Source: Bacteroidetes bacterium UBA6221 (lineage in GTDB: Bacteria > Bacteroidota > Bacteroidia > Chitinophagales > Chitinophagaceae). Taken from it: DNA of 64,000 bases. Both the position numbers and the translations under genes were made by a program. The stretch is from NCBI GenBank assembly GCA_002421685.1, contig DISB01000016.1:4245-68244 (forward strand), in the 5' to 3' direction. Within the stretch, counting starts at the first letter, position 1, and the number at the start of each line of letters is the position of its first letter. Shown in pieces: positions 37,085 through 45,392 of the stretch. Under the pieces are notes generated by a model. That model searched no databases and had not been told where the DNA came from. It saw nothing but the letters and a program-made list of their open reading frames with translations.

Positions 37085-37375
37085 CTATTTCTTAGTTTTC
37101 CTGTCTCTTATGCGCTTAACGCCATAGGCAGCGCCTGCCACCGCCAGGAAACCCAGGCCGCCGTCCAGCGGAATTTCGTTTGCGTCATCATCGTTGTAAT
37201 CGTCATCGCCGTTATCATCTTCTTCACAATTATCATTGTTATCCCCGTTGTCATCGTCATTACCCCATGTTACCACGTCGTCTTTAAAACCCGGCCCTCC
37301 GGCATAAACGATGGCAGGTGAAGAATATACTGCAATCATCAACAATACGTTTACTATCTTATTTATGTATTTCAT
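37085..37375 (-). CDS. Acidic secreted protein with PID-CTERM-like sorting end
   Basis: A 96-aa protein; the ATG at 37375 gives a clean signal peptide (MKYINKIVNVLLMIAVYSS). The middle is an Asp/Asn/Glu run of about 40 residues (TWGNDDDNGDNNDNCEEDDN). The end is IPLDGGLGFLAVAGAAYGVK followed by a basic tail. This resembles PID-CTERM sorting tails of Bacteroidota (P-(I/L)-D-GG, hydrophobic helix, Arg/Lys). The protein is probably processed and anchored at the envelope. It shares strand and a 4-nt gap with the T9SS gene upstream. Confidence 0.7.
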   Translation of the reverse strand: MKYINKIVNVLLMIAVYSSPAIVYAGGPGFKDDVVTWGNDDDNGDNNDNCEEDDNGDDDYNDDDANEIPLDGGLGFLAVAGAAYGVKRIRDRKTKK

Positions 37376-37403
37376 CGCGTGCTTTTTATTTCTGCTCAAA
37401 CAA

Positions 37404-40385
37404 TTATTGCTTCATCAATTTCTCTGTCAGCCTGGTATGCCTGCCCTGCAACTCTACTATGTATATACCTGCGGGCAACTGCACAAGCGGCACTACCGCA
37501 CTACCCTGCCCACGGTTAACAGTTGTGTGGTACAATACCTTGCCAGTCACGTCCATCAGCCTGATAAAAGCATCGTCATCATTCACTTTCTCAAACGAAA
37601 CTTTCACGCTGTTCTGCGCGGGGTTGGGTATCAACTGCATGGTAGCGCTCCTGCGGTTGTTCAGTACACTGACATCCGCAGGGTTGCCTGCCATGTTTAT
37701 CGAGAACCTGTCTTCGCCATATGAGTTGCTGTCGGCAGTAGCGTCAAACCAATATTCAAAACCCTCTGACAATTCTTCGGTCTTATTCAGGAACTTATCG
37801 TGCAGGTACAGTTTTACCCCTGCAGGTACTACCATAGATGGCACCTTCAACTTAAACTTCCGCTCCATATAGGGCATAAAGCCAAGCTTTATCGTCTTAT
37901 TATCCTCGTACGGGCGCATATCTATAGACAATGGCTGGCCGTCATCAGACAACGTATAGAAGTCCACATCCGGGTTGTTCAGCTTTATCATGTCAAAAGT
38001 GTCCTGGACAGCCATACCCGTACTGTCGAAGTCGATAGCCAGCATATCCCAGAACAGTGAGCTGTCTTCTATTGCGAGCTCAACCTTGAAGTCGGGAGCG
38101 GTACCTTTCAGCAGTCCCGCAGGTGTTGAGCTTGTTTTATGCGATTCAAGGAAATTGATATATCCTACGCTACCACTGTATATAGTTGTAACGAATGCAC
38201 TGTAAGCAGGTAATACATAACCCCAGCTAAAATAGCGAGCTGTGTAGCCACCCCTTTGCCCCTGGTATGGGTCCCACACCACAAATGCAGAGGATATATT
38301 GGTTCTTACCAACTGGCTCATCTGCACGGGTGAGGCAAAAGGATTACCACAAATAACGAAGTAAGAATTACTGCCCTTGGCCAGTCCTACCAGTTTATCT
38401 CCCTGACTTAAAGGGCCGGTCATGTCCAGCGTTACCGCTTTTGGGGTGTACGTATTACCGGTTAGGCCCTGTCCCTTTTCTCCCCGAATAAAAATACGCG
38501 CCATTTCATATGGATCCCAGTAGGCGCCATACGTATTGGAAAAATCTTTCCAGCCGGGATTGTTGCCATAGGTACTGTTGTCGGCAGTGAACTGGTCGAA
38601 CCAGAAGGCTGAAGGCGCATCTACCGGAACGGTGGTAAACCCGTTGGATGAGCCGCCCTGGCCCGTGATGTCTATATCATCCATCAGTTGCCCGAGGGGA
38701 ATGGCCGTACCGAAAGGATGGCTCAGAAAACGGAACGCGCGCCTTCCGGGTATGTACCGTTCCACGGTAACGTTACCGTCTATATAGTTGCCGGAACCAC
38801 TACCCTCCGCAACGCGGGCTGTACGAATGGGACTGCTTTTCAGTACCAGTTTGTTGTTTGTCGTGAGTTTGCCGGACGTGGGATAATAGGTATCCATTAT
38901 TTTAAGCGTATCGGCCAGGGAGGCGCCGGAGCTATTGTCCAATTCTAAATAGCGTACGGTATTGTTCTTAAATGCACCGACCGGGATAGTTTGTGCAGCG
39001 GAACCCGTCAATTCTATTCTTCCATCCTCCGCGTCCAGTACACCGCTGTTGCTGATACTGCCTGCTATACGCAGCGTACCTCCGTCAACTGTTACGGTAG
39101 CGCCTGAAACGATCTCAATGTTTTTACAGCTTGCTGTACCCGAAGATATGTCAGGGTAGCGGCTCCGCCCGGAAGGTATCTTCACATTGTCTGAAGTAGT
39201 GGGTACCGCATTTGCCGACCAGTTGCCCGCATTGCTCCAGCTATCGCTGCTATTGCCTGTCCAGGTATTCACCTGCGGGGCAGCGCCTGCATGTTTCATT
39301 ACGGTAGCCTTCTGGCCTACGGCATTATCCTTAAACCCTACATAGATAGTATTGTTACCCGGCGCGATAGCTATGGATGTATAATCTACCGTGTTGGAAG
39401 AAAAACCTGCTGTAGTAACCGCTGCCCAACTGCTGCCGTTGTAGGTCATGACCGTAGCCTTTTGGTTGTTGCCATCGTCCCGGTACACTACATAGGGCGT
39501 GTTGTTGCCGTCCACGGCTATATCCGGCGAACCGATGCCATTTGCAGAAAAACCCGCGCTGCCTACGGTTGCCCAGTTGCTGCTGCTATACGCCTTAACG
39601 GTGGCTTTATTGCTTTGAGTCCAGTCTTTGTAAATAACATAGGGTTTGTTATTACCATCTATTGCCAGGGAGATATCTGATATGCCGCCCGATGAAAATC
39701 CTGCAGAGCCCAGCGTAGACCAACTGCTGCCGTTGTATTTCATTACTCTTGGTTTCCAGCCCAGGTTGTTATCCCGGTAAGCGATGTAAAGATTACCGCT
39801 GCCATCAATATCCATATCCAGGTAATCTGTTTCACCTGACGTGAAGCCTTTGCTGCCGACGTGTACCCAGTTGCTGCCACTCAACCTTTTCACCGAACCC
39901 CGGCTACCGGCAGTCTGGTCCTGGTAGGCCACGTAAACAGTCCCGTTGGGGGCTACATCTACCGAAACAAAATAGGCTCCTCCATCGGACAGGCCTGCAC
40001 CACCGGGCGTAGACCAGGATGAACCGTTGTAGTTCATTACAGTAGCCTTATTACCATTGGCCCCATCCCGAAAACCTACATAAATATTGTTGCTGCCGTC
40101 TATTGCGATAGATATATACTCAGCAGAGCCTGAGGAAACACCTGCGCTGCCCACCGTCACCCAACTCGTCCCATTGAATTTCTCAACTGTGAGTTTATTG
40201 CTTTGTGAATTGTCTGAATAAGCTATATACGGAGTATTATTGTTGTCCACCGCCATGGCAGTATAGTTGGCCACAGAACTACTGAGGCCTGCGCTGCCTA
40301 CCAAAGACCATTGAGCTGAAACCTGGTATACGCTTGCCGGCAAAAGGGCAAACGCCAATAAGATGGACGCTGATATCCTTTTCAT
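37404..40385 (-). CDS. T9SS-exported protein with seven-repeat beta-propeller
   Basis: A 993-aa protein with signal peptide. Residues ~25-360 contain seven ~47-aa repeats (SAGFSSGG...SLAIDGNNKPYVIYKD...VKAYSSSNWATVG), consistent with a seven-bladed propeller. A TWTGNSSDSWSNAGNWSANA segment follows, as in extracellular G8/right-handed-helix type proteins. A large middle region and a C-terminal T9SS type A tail (LIPNPAQNSVKVSFEK...LPAGIYIVELQG) complete it. It is a surface or secreted protein with unknown ligand. Confidence 0.9.
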   Translation of the reverse strand: MKRISASILLAFALLPASVYQVSAQWSLVGSAGLSSSVANYTAMAVDNNNTPYIAYSDNSQSNKLTVEKFNGTSWVTVGSAGVSSGSAEYISIAIDGSNNIYVGFRDGANGNKATVMNYNGSSWSTPGGAGLSDGGAYFVSVDVAPNGTVYVAYQDQTAGSRGSVKRLSGSNWVHVGSKGFTSGETDYLDMDIDGSGNLYIAYRDNNLGWKPRVMKYNGSSWSTLGSAGFSSGGISDISLAIDGNNKPYVIYKDWTQSNKATVKAYSSSNWATVGSAGFSANGIGSPDIAVDGNNTPYVVYRDDGNNQKATVMTYNGSSWAAVTTAGFSSNTVDYTSIAIAPGNNTIYVGFKDNAVGQKATVMKHAGAAPQVNTWTGNSSDSWSNAGNWSANAVPTTSDNVKIPSGRSRYPDISSGTASCKNIEIVSGATVTVDGGTLRIAGSISNSGVLDAEDGRIELTGSAAQTIPVGAFKNNTVRYLELDNSSGASLADTLKIMDTYYPTSGKLTTNNKLVLKSSPIRTARVAEGSGSGNYIDGNVTVERYIPGRRAFRFLSHPFGTAIPLGQLMDDIDITGQGGSSNGFTTVPVDAPSAFWFDQFTADNSTYGNNPGWKDFSNTYGAYWDPYEMARIFIRGEKGQGLTGNTYTPKAVTLDMTGPLSQGDKLVGLAKGSNSYFVICGNPFASPVQMSQLVRTNISSAFVVWDPYQGQRGGYTARYFSWGYVLPAYSAFVTTIYSGSVGYINFLESHKTSSTPAGLLKGTAPDFKVELAIEDSSLFWDMLAIDFDSTGMAVQDTFDMIKLNNPDVDFYTLSDDGQPLSIDMRPYEDNKTIKLGFMPYMERKFKLKVPSMVVPAGVKLYLHDKFLNKTEELSEGFEYWFDATADSNSYGEDRFSINMAGNPADVSVLNNRRSATMQLIPNPAQNSVKVSFEKVNDDDAFIRLMDVTGKVLYHTTVNRGQGSAVVPLVQLPAGIYIVELQGRHTRLTEKLMKQ

Positions 40386-40529
40386 TGTGTGTTTTTTATT
40401 TTTTGTCTGGATAGTGCAAATACGTCATAGCGACGTGTTGTGGCTACCAACCATGTGGATACACCACAACGGTTACCACCAAAAGTATATCCCCGGCACA
40501 TCATATAACAAAAAAAGGCGAGGGGTTAA

Positions 40530-40544
40530 CATGTTAATAACATG
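40530..40544. promoter_or_regulatory. Perfect 15-bp palindrome between divergent genes
   Basis: CATGTTA-A-TAACATG. It lies in the 235-bp region between the T9SS gene (minus) and the lipoprotein gene (plus), 77 bp before the latter. Position and symmetry suggest a binding site for a dimeric regulator. Confidence 0.5.
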
Positions 40545-40620
40545 GCAGGCATGAATACACTTGCTCTTTATATTTTCTCCAAGGCCTTGACCTTATAACA
40601 AAAAATATTAATTTCAACTC

Positions 40621-41337
40621 ATGGTTACTATACATATGGCATGGCAGCGTATAGCTCTTGCAATCTGCACCGTATTTCTTTTTATTTCCTGCGGGAAGGA
40701 AAAAAAACCTGCTACCGAATTCACTATTAACGGCCTGCACGATGTGGTGCTTGAAGAAAACGGCTCTGAGACCGTTGAGGTACAGGTAGAGCTGAAGTCG
40801 ATCAATGCAGAGCAGGTCCATCTGTCTGTAGAAGGTGCGCCGGACGGGCTTAACTTAAGCTTCAACCGTGTGACGGATAAGCCCACTTTTACCGCCAAGT
40901 TATATATGAAAGATGACTCGAGCAGAGCGGGTGAATACCCAATAACGCTGAAAGCACGCAGCGCACGCGGCACAGAGCACACTACTACTTTCAAAGTAAC
41001 TACCCGGGAGAAGACCTGCGCATTGAAAGCTTCCGGTTATTACCGGGGAACCTGCATGTGCAAAGACGGCAGCGGCCTAATATTTAATGATATGCATTTC
41101 GTTACAGACCCCGATGATAAAAGCAAACTGGTGTTTGTATGGCAGAATGCCCTCATTTACGCAATAGTGAATTGTAATAGAAACCTGCTGACCATACCGC
41201 TGCAAAGCACGGGCGCTTACTCCATACATGGCGAAGGCTACCTGGATAAGAACTACACCATTATCAGCTTTGACTATACACAATACCACCGAAACGGCAA
41301 GGAGGTGAAATGCAGCGCGCATTTCATAAGAAAGTGA
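40621..41337 (+). CDS. Lipoprotein with Ig-like domain
   Basis: A 238-aa protein. The signal is AWQRIALAICTVFLFISCGK with lipobox FISCG; Met6 at 40636 is an equally good start. An Ig-like beta-sandwich follows (EENGSETVEVQVELKSI, GEYPITLKARSARGTEH, TTFKVTTRE). The C-terminal half has several Cys (CALKASGYYRGTCMCKDGSG). No ligand is recognised. Its stop lies 4 nt from the convergent acyltransferase stop. Confidence 0.78.
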   Translation: MVTIHMAWQRIALAICTVFLFISCGKEKKPATEFTINGLHDVVLEENGSETVEVQVELKSINAEQVHLSVEGAPDGLNLSFNRVTDKPTFTAKLYMKDDSSRAGEYPITLKARSARGTEHTTTFKVTTREKTCALKASGYYRGTCMCKDGSGLIFNDMHFVTDPDDKSKLVFVWQNALIYAIVNCNRNLLTIPLQSTGAYSIHGEGYLDKNYTIISFDYTQYHRNGKEVKCSAHFIRK

Positions 41338-41341
41338 GCCG

Positions 41342-42328
41342 TCAGTAACTTATTCTCTTGCTTAGTTTTTGCGAAGGCCGTTCTACAAGGCGATTGAACA
41401 AATAAGCGCAGAATATACATACAGCCAGCGCAACAAACGCCACTATTAACCGTAGATTTACGTTTTTGGTCAGTACCTCTGTGATATTCACTATACGCCC
41501 GCCGATGGGAATATGCAACAGGTAAAGCGAGTACGAAATATGCCCCAGCCAGGTGAGCCAACGCGGAACATTGTGTATAAAAGCTATAGCCGCCACGGTG
41601 ATTAATCCCAGTCCCACAAGTATTGGCCCGTGAATATAAAGACCCAGGATGACGGCTACGGCGAAAAAGAACCCAAATTCAACGCTGCTATAAACACCGC
41701 ACCGTAACAAGCTATAAGAAATTCCCATAACAAAAAATGGCAGGTACTGAAATACATGTTCCTTTGGAACGGGGACAAAGGTCATCGCCAGCAAGGCGGC
41801 AGCCGCAAGCCAGGATGCCCATTTTTTGCGGTGTACAAGGAGCGGATATATTAAGGCCAATCCAAGGTAAAATTCAAATTCCACAGCAAGGGTCCAATAT
41901 ACATCCTGCAGCCACTTTTCGCCGGTGAAGGCGTTTACATAGCCCAGGTGCCCCAAAACGTTACCCCAGTCAATATCCAGGCCGGCGCCCCGGTAATGAG
42001 GCGACAACGTTGACACATACATTAGCACAAGTACCACCACTATAGAAACAATATAAGGCGGTTCGAGCCGGACAAACCTTTTGGCTACAAACCGGTGTGC
42101 CCTGGCAAGCCTGTATCCCCCGTGAAACATGGCGTATGTAATAATGAAGCCGGATATTACAAAGAACATTTCCACCCCGGCCCAGCCATAGGCGCCCAAC
42201 TTAACAAACACGTTTGAATCAGGCAGGTACCTGGGGTTACCGCGAAAAATGTGGAAATAGGCCACCATCATTGCAGCAATGCCGCGCATCATTTCCACCG
42301 CCTTAATGTTCTTATTGTTGTTGGACAT
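41342..42328 (-). CDS. Membrane acyltransferase 3 family (OafA-like)
   Basis: A 328-aa protein with about ten helices. The family start is clear: IKAVEMMRGIAAMMVAYFHI with the conserved R and H, then GVEMFFVISGFIITYAM. Later parts include WTLAVEFEFYLGLAL with the conserved Glu. It O-acylates surface glycans or lipids. The next genes (methyltransferases) may share a surface-modification role. Confidence 0.9.
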   Translation of the reverse strand: MSNNNKNIKAVEMMRGIAAMMVAYFHIFRGNPRYLPDSNVFVKLGAYGWAGVEMFFVISGFIITYAMFHGGYRLARAHRFVAKRFVRLEPPYIVSIVVVLVLMYVSTLSPHYRGAGLDIDWGNVLGHLGYVNAFTGEKWLQDVYWTLAVEFEFYLGLALIYPLLVHRKKWASWLAAAALLAMTFVPVPKEHVFQYLPFFVMGISYSLLRCGVYSSVEFGFFFAVAVILGLYIHGPILVGLGLITVAAIAFIHNVPRWLTWLGHISYSLYLLHIPIGGRIVNITEVLTKNVNLRLIVAFVALAVCIFCAYLFNRLVERPSQKLSKRISY

Positions 42329-42528
42329 CAGGGTGTGAATATATGGCTGATCATTTTCAAAACATAATCCATGTTATATTAAATCTACTTTTCCCGGAGG
42401 CTTTCGTCACCATATATATCCGGCGCACTGTAAGAAAACGCACCGCCTATTGTTCACCAATTATTTCCCGGTATAACTTTAAGTAGTATATTTAGCCGCA
42501 TTTTCCGTAATCATTATTATCCGCACAT

Positions 42529-43284
42529 ATGACATTGAAGGCTTTTGAAATATTAGACAAAAACGGCTTTACCAAACCGGACGGCTCGTGGTATGAGCTT
42601 ACTTCCGCAATTGATAAGGAAGAAGGTAGTTTCCTCCATTCCCTCATAAAGCAATACCAGCCTAAAAATACACTCGAGATAGGTTGTGCCGAGGGGCTGT
42701 CATCTATGGTGATATGCGAGTCGATAGGAAGCACGGGGAAACATACTATTATTGACGCCTTTCAAAGTACAGACTGGAGCAACCACGGCATTTACAACCT
42801 GAAAAAAGCGGGTTTTGATAATTTTACCCTGATAGAGGAACGCTCTGAATTAGTGCTGCCACAACTGCTGAAGGAAGGAAAAAAATACGATTTTGTATTC
42901 GTGGACGGGTGGCATACCTTCGACCATGTGCTGGTAGAGTTCTTTTATATAAACAACCTGTTGCCTGTAGGCGGCGTGGTAGCGTTTGACGATACAGGAC
43001 TGACCGGCATCAACAGGGTAATGAGGTATATATCCAACTACCCTAACTTTGAATGCCTGGGCAGTGTAGGCGACCATCCGAAAACATTGAAAAGACGCGC
43101 CCTGACCGGCATGAAGAAAGCGGTGAATGCTGCCTTTTCACCATTGGGCCAAAGGATAAAAAAGGAACTGCTGAACGATACCGTATTGCGCACCGATAAA
43201 GAACTGAAACTGAACGGCACCGTTACCGCATTCAGAAAAACCGCTGAGGACAAAAGGCACTGGGCCTGGTACGAACATTTTTAG
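42529..43284 (+). CDS. SAM-dependent methyltransferase (Methyltransf_24 type)
   Basis: A 251-aa cytoplasmic protein. The SAM-binding motif is NTLEIGCAEGLSSMVI, followed by an acidic residue (IIDAFQ) and FVFVDGWHTFDHVLVEF, the Asp/His-rich catalytic-site pattern of this family, often involved in sugar or antibiotic O-methylation. The target is unknown. Confidence 0.85.
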   Translation: MTLKAFEILDKNGFTKPDGSWYELTSAIDKEEGSFLHSLIKQYQPKNTLEIGCAEGLSSMVICESIGSTGKHTIIDAFQSTDWSNHGIYNLKKAGFDNFTLIEERSELVLPQLLKEGKKYDFVFVDGWHTFDHVLVEFFYINNLLPVGGVVAFDDTGLTGINRVMRYISNYPNFECLGSVGDHPKTLKRRALTGMKKAVNAAFSPLGQRIKKELLNDTVLRTDKELKLNGTVTAFRKTAEDKRHWAWYEHF

Positions 43285-43351
43285 GTTTATCAGGAGGGCT
43301 TGAACCAGCTCAAAAAAAATAAAGTCATGTTACTAAAAATAGAATCCAACA

Positions 43352-44416
43352 ATGCAGGATAGCAATAGTATCATAGAAAAGAATAGAGAGAAAATTTATG
43401 AAAAGCTCAATTACCAACCGCAGCCTGAAAATTACTTTTCCGAAATACCCTGGACAGTACAACAACAAATTTCAGCAACTAACGGTATTCATTATGGTGA
43501 TAGGGTAGGAAAATTAAAAAAATATCCGATTTATGAACTTCCAGTTCCCTCCGTAACTGGCAATAGGCTATTTTTAGACATCGGTTGTGGCTGGGGACGT
43601 TGGCTTGTTGGAGGAAGTAACAAAGGCTATATACCAATTGGAATCGACTTGCGATTAGAATTTTGTGAAACGGCAAGAAAGGTTCTGAATGACTTAAACA
43701 AAAATGGATACACAGTCGTCGCGGATTTAGAGAATATTCCTTTTAAGGATAATATTTTCGATCTCATTTGGTCATTTAGTGTCATACAACATACCCATTA
43801 CAATAGGCTTGTTAATTGTCTTGACCATATCAATAGGATTATTCGGTCTGACGGATTTACCAAGCTTGAATTCCCAAATAAGAAAGGGCTTAGAAATAGA
43901 CAAAACAATGTAAAAAATAGTGAAATTAACAAAGACAACTATAATAGCTGGTGTGTTCGATATTATACTCCCAATGAATACAAGCAGATATTCGATAAAT
44001 ATCTAAAAGACTTTTCCTACAGTAATCATAGTTTTTTAGGAATAGGTGTTTTGAAAGAAGACCTAAAATACGTCTCTTTAAAGAATAAGTTATTATGCTC
44101 AGCGTCATTATTGGGCTCATTAATTGCTAATATCATTCCTGGTGTTAAACAATTTTCAGACAGTATCTATATTACAGCCCACAAAAGAGGAAACGCACAA
44201 TCCCCTAATAGCGCAATAGATACGTTTATAAAAGCACACACTCTAAACCCCAATGACAACTTGAATATTATTCCACTTTTGCGTTGCCCTAAATATGGTG
44301 ACGAAATTATACTAAGCAGCGACAGAACTAAAGCAATATCTGGAAAGAATGGAATATATTATCCAATAGAAAAAGACATACCAATAATGATAGTCTCGGA
44401 GGCCAGAAATTTATAG
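43352..44416 (+). CDS. AT-rich SAM-dependent methyltransferase with degenerate Trm112-like tail
   Basis: A 354-aa protein with SAM motif LFLDIGCGWGRWLVGGS, acidic residue in PIGIDLR and motif IV/post I SFSVIQHTHYNRLVNCLDHI. The C-terminal ~45 residues (LLRCPKYGDEIILSSDRT..NGIYYPIEKDIPIMI) look like a Trm112-type zinc-ribbon whose second Cys of CPxC is replaced (CPKYG), so metal binding may be lost. The gene is visibly more AT-rich than both neighbours, pointing to recent acquisition. The target is unknown. Confidence 0.82.
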   Translation: MQDSNSIIEKNREKIYEKLNYQPQPENYFSEIPWTVQQQISATNGIHYGDRVGKLKKYPIYELPVPSVTGNRLFLDIGCGWGRWLVGGSNKGYIPIGIDLRLEFCETARKVLNDLNKNGYTVVADLENIPFKDNIFDLIWSFSVIQHTHYNRLVNCLDHINRIIRSDGFTKLEFPNKKGLRNRQNNVKNSEINKDNYNSWCVRYYTPNEYKQIFDKYLKDFSYSNHSFLGIGVLKEDLKYVSLKNKLLCSASLLGSLIANIIPGVKQFSDSIYITAHKRGNAQSPNSAIDTFIKAHTLNPNDNLNIIPLLRCPKYGDEIILSSDRTKAISGKNGIYYPIEKDIPIMIVSEARNL

Positions 44417-44424
44417 CTGAACAT

Positions 44425-44907
44425 CTATATCATTCTTAGCCTCCAAAACTTTATCAGATATTTCACCGCAATGTACATTACTAGTATTAACACAACCCAA
44501 AACAGTATTTGACGATCCCGGGCCAGCCGGGTCCGGATATTGTTGCAACTTGTCATTTCAGCACGCAAGGCTTCAATAGATGCACGGTTCACTACCTGCT
44601 TTTCTTTATACAGTACCAGCGTGTCGGTAATACGCAGCGGCGGGCAGGGAATTTTTACCATACCCTGTCCCTTTGTTGCGGCGCTGTCGCAGTCGGCGTA
44701 CACATACACTATTTCGGACCGTGCCCCGGGCTTATACACCATGCTATCGCGCGTGTACTCTAGCGGAGGGTACAAACCGGCGCAGGCCGTAGCTACCGCA
44801 GCCGGATGCGCTGCCTGCATTTTCATTATCCTTTTCAACGCTTTTCTTTCTGTGAGGCAACCCGGCAGCATAAACAGGGCGACCATGGCTATTATCATAT
44901 GTTTCAT
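44425..44907 (-). CDS. Spanin-like lipoprotein with C-terminal membrane helix
   Basis: A 160-aa protein: lipoprotein signal (MKHMIIAMVALFMLPGCLTE, lipobox LPGC), an extended periplasmic part with helix-forming sequence (VVNRASIEALRAEMTSC), then a C-terminal membrane helix (ILFWVVLILVMYIAVKYLI) and basic end. An outer-membrane lipid anchor plus an inner-membrane C-terminal helix is the layout of single-protein (u-) spanins, which fuse the envelope at phage lysis. It is the last gene of the phage-like operon, next to two small membrane proteins, as in a lysis module. Sequence homology to known spanins was not seen. Confidence 0.6.
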   Translation of the reverse strand: MKHMIIAMVALFMLPGCLTERKALKRIMKMQAAHPAAVATACAGLYPPLEYTRDSMVYKPGARSEIVYVYADCDSAATKGQGMVKIPCPPLRITDTLVLYKEKQVVNRASIEALRAEMTSCNNIRTRLARDRQILFWVVLILVMYIAVKYLIKFWRLRMI

Positions 44908-44914
44908 AGCGATG

Positions 44915-45124
44915 TTAATTATTGATGATCAATTCAAGCCTTTCCACACGGGTGTGCAGCAACTTTATCTCGAGTTTCTGTATGGCCAGCTCCGTTTTAA
45001 AACCGTAATACACGCTTAAAACCGTAGATACGCTAACGGCGGTGCACAGTACCAGCGCCCATATCAGGCGCAGGTTGATGCCCTTTAGCTGCCTGTCTAT
45101 AATATTAATTTCCTGCTGTGTCAT
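44915..45124 (-). CDS. Small membrane protein with coiled coil (phage-like operon)
   Basis: A 69-aa protein: basic N-terminus, one membrane helix (LIWALVLCTAVSVSTVLSVYY) and a C-terminal coiled coil (TELAIQKLEIKLLHTRVERLE). The form resembles small phage lysis-module membrane proteins. It overlaps the gene upstream by 20 nt and precedes the spanin-like gene by 7 nt. Confidence 0.6.
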   Translation of the reverse strand: MTQQEINIIDRQLKGINLRLIWALVLCTAVSVSTVLSVYYGFKTELAIQKLEIKLLHTRVERLELIINN

Positions 45125-45368
45125 GGCCGGGAGTTTTTTGTTGTCCGAAAAATATTACGCCTATGGCCAGCAATACCTGCACCGTATCCAGCAGGTAGTC
45201 TACCCAGGCCATGGCAAGCAGTTTGCCCTCGCCTGAAAGAACAGGCAGCCCGTTTATAAGATGCTGTTTGGCGGCAATGGCCAGCGCAATGAGCGAACTG
45301 GCGTTGATGATCCAGCGGGGGGCGTAGCTGCTCACCTGGCTAAGCCCGAATTTTAGATTTGGTCTCAT
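45105..45368 (-). CDS. Holin-like small membrane protein
   Basis: An 87-aa protein with two hydrophobic helices (around 19-34 and 52-73: LLAMAWVDYLLDTVQVLLAIG) and a polar C-terminus. Position between the fibre-like gene and the spanin-like gene suits a holin. The sequence alone does not prove this. Confidence 0.55.
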   Translation of the reverse strand: MRPNLKFGLSQVSSYAPRWIINASSLIALAIAAKQHLINGLPVLSGEGKLLAMAWVDYLLDTVQVLLAIGVIFFGQQKTPGHDTAGN

Positions 45369-45392
45369 GGTCTTTAGTTTTTTTTGGGTTAC

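Noticed and set aside
41342..44416. Polysaccharide biosynthesis cluster
   Set aside because: Only an acyltransferase and two methyltransferases; no sugar-nucleotide enzymes, glycosyltransferases, flippase or polymerase nearby.
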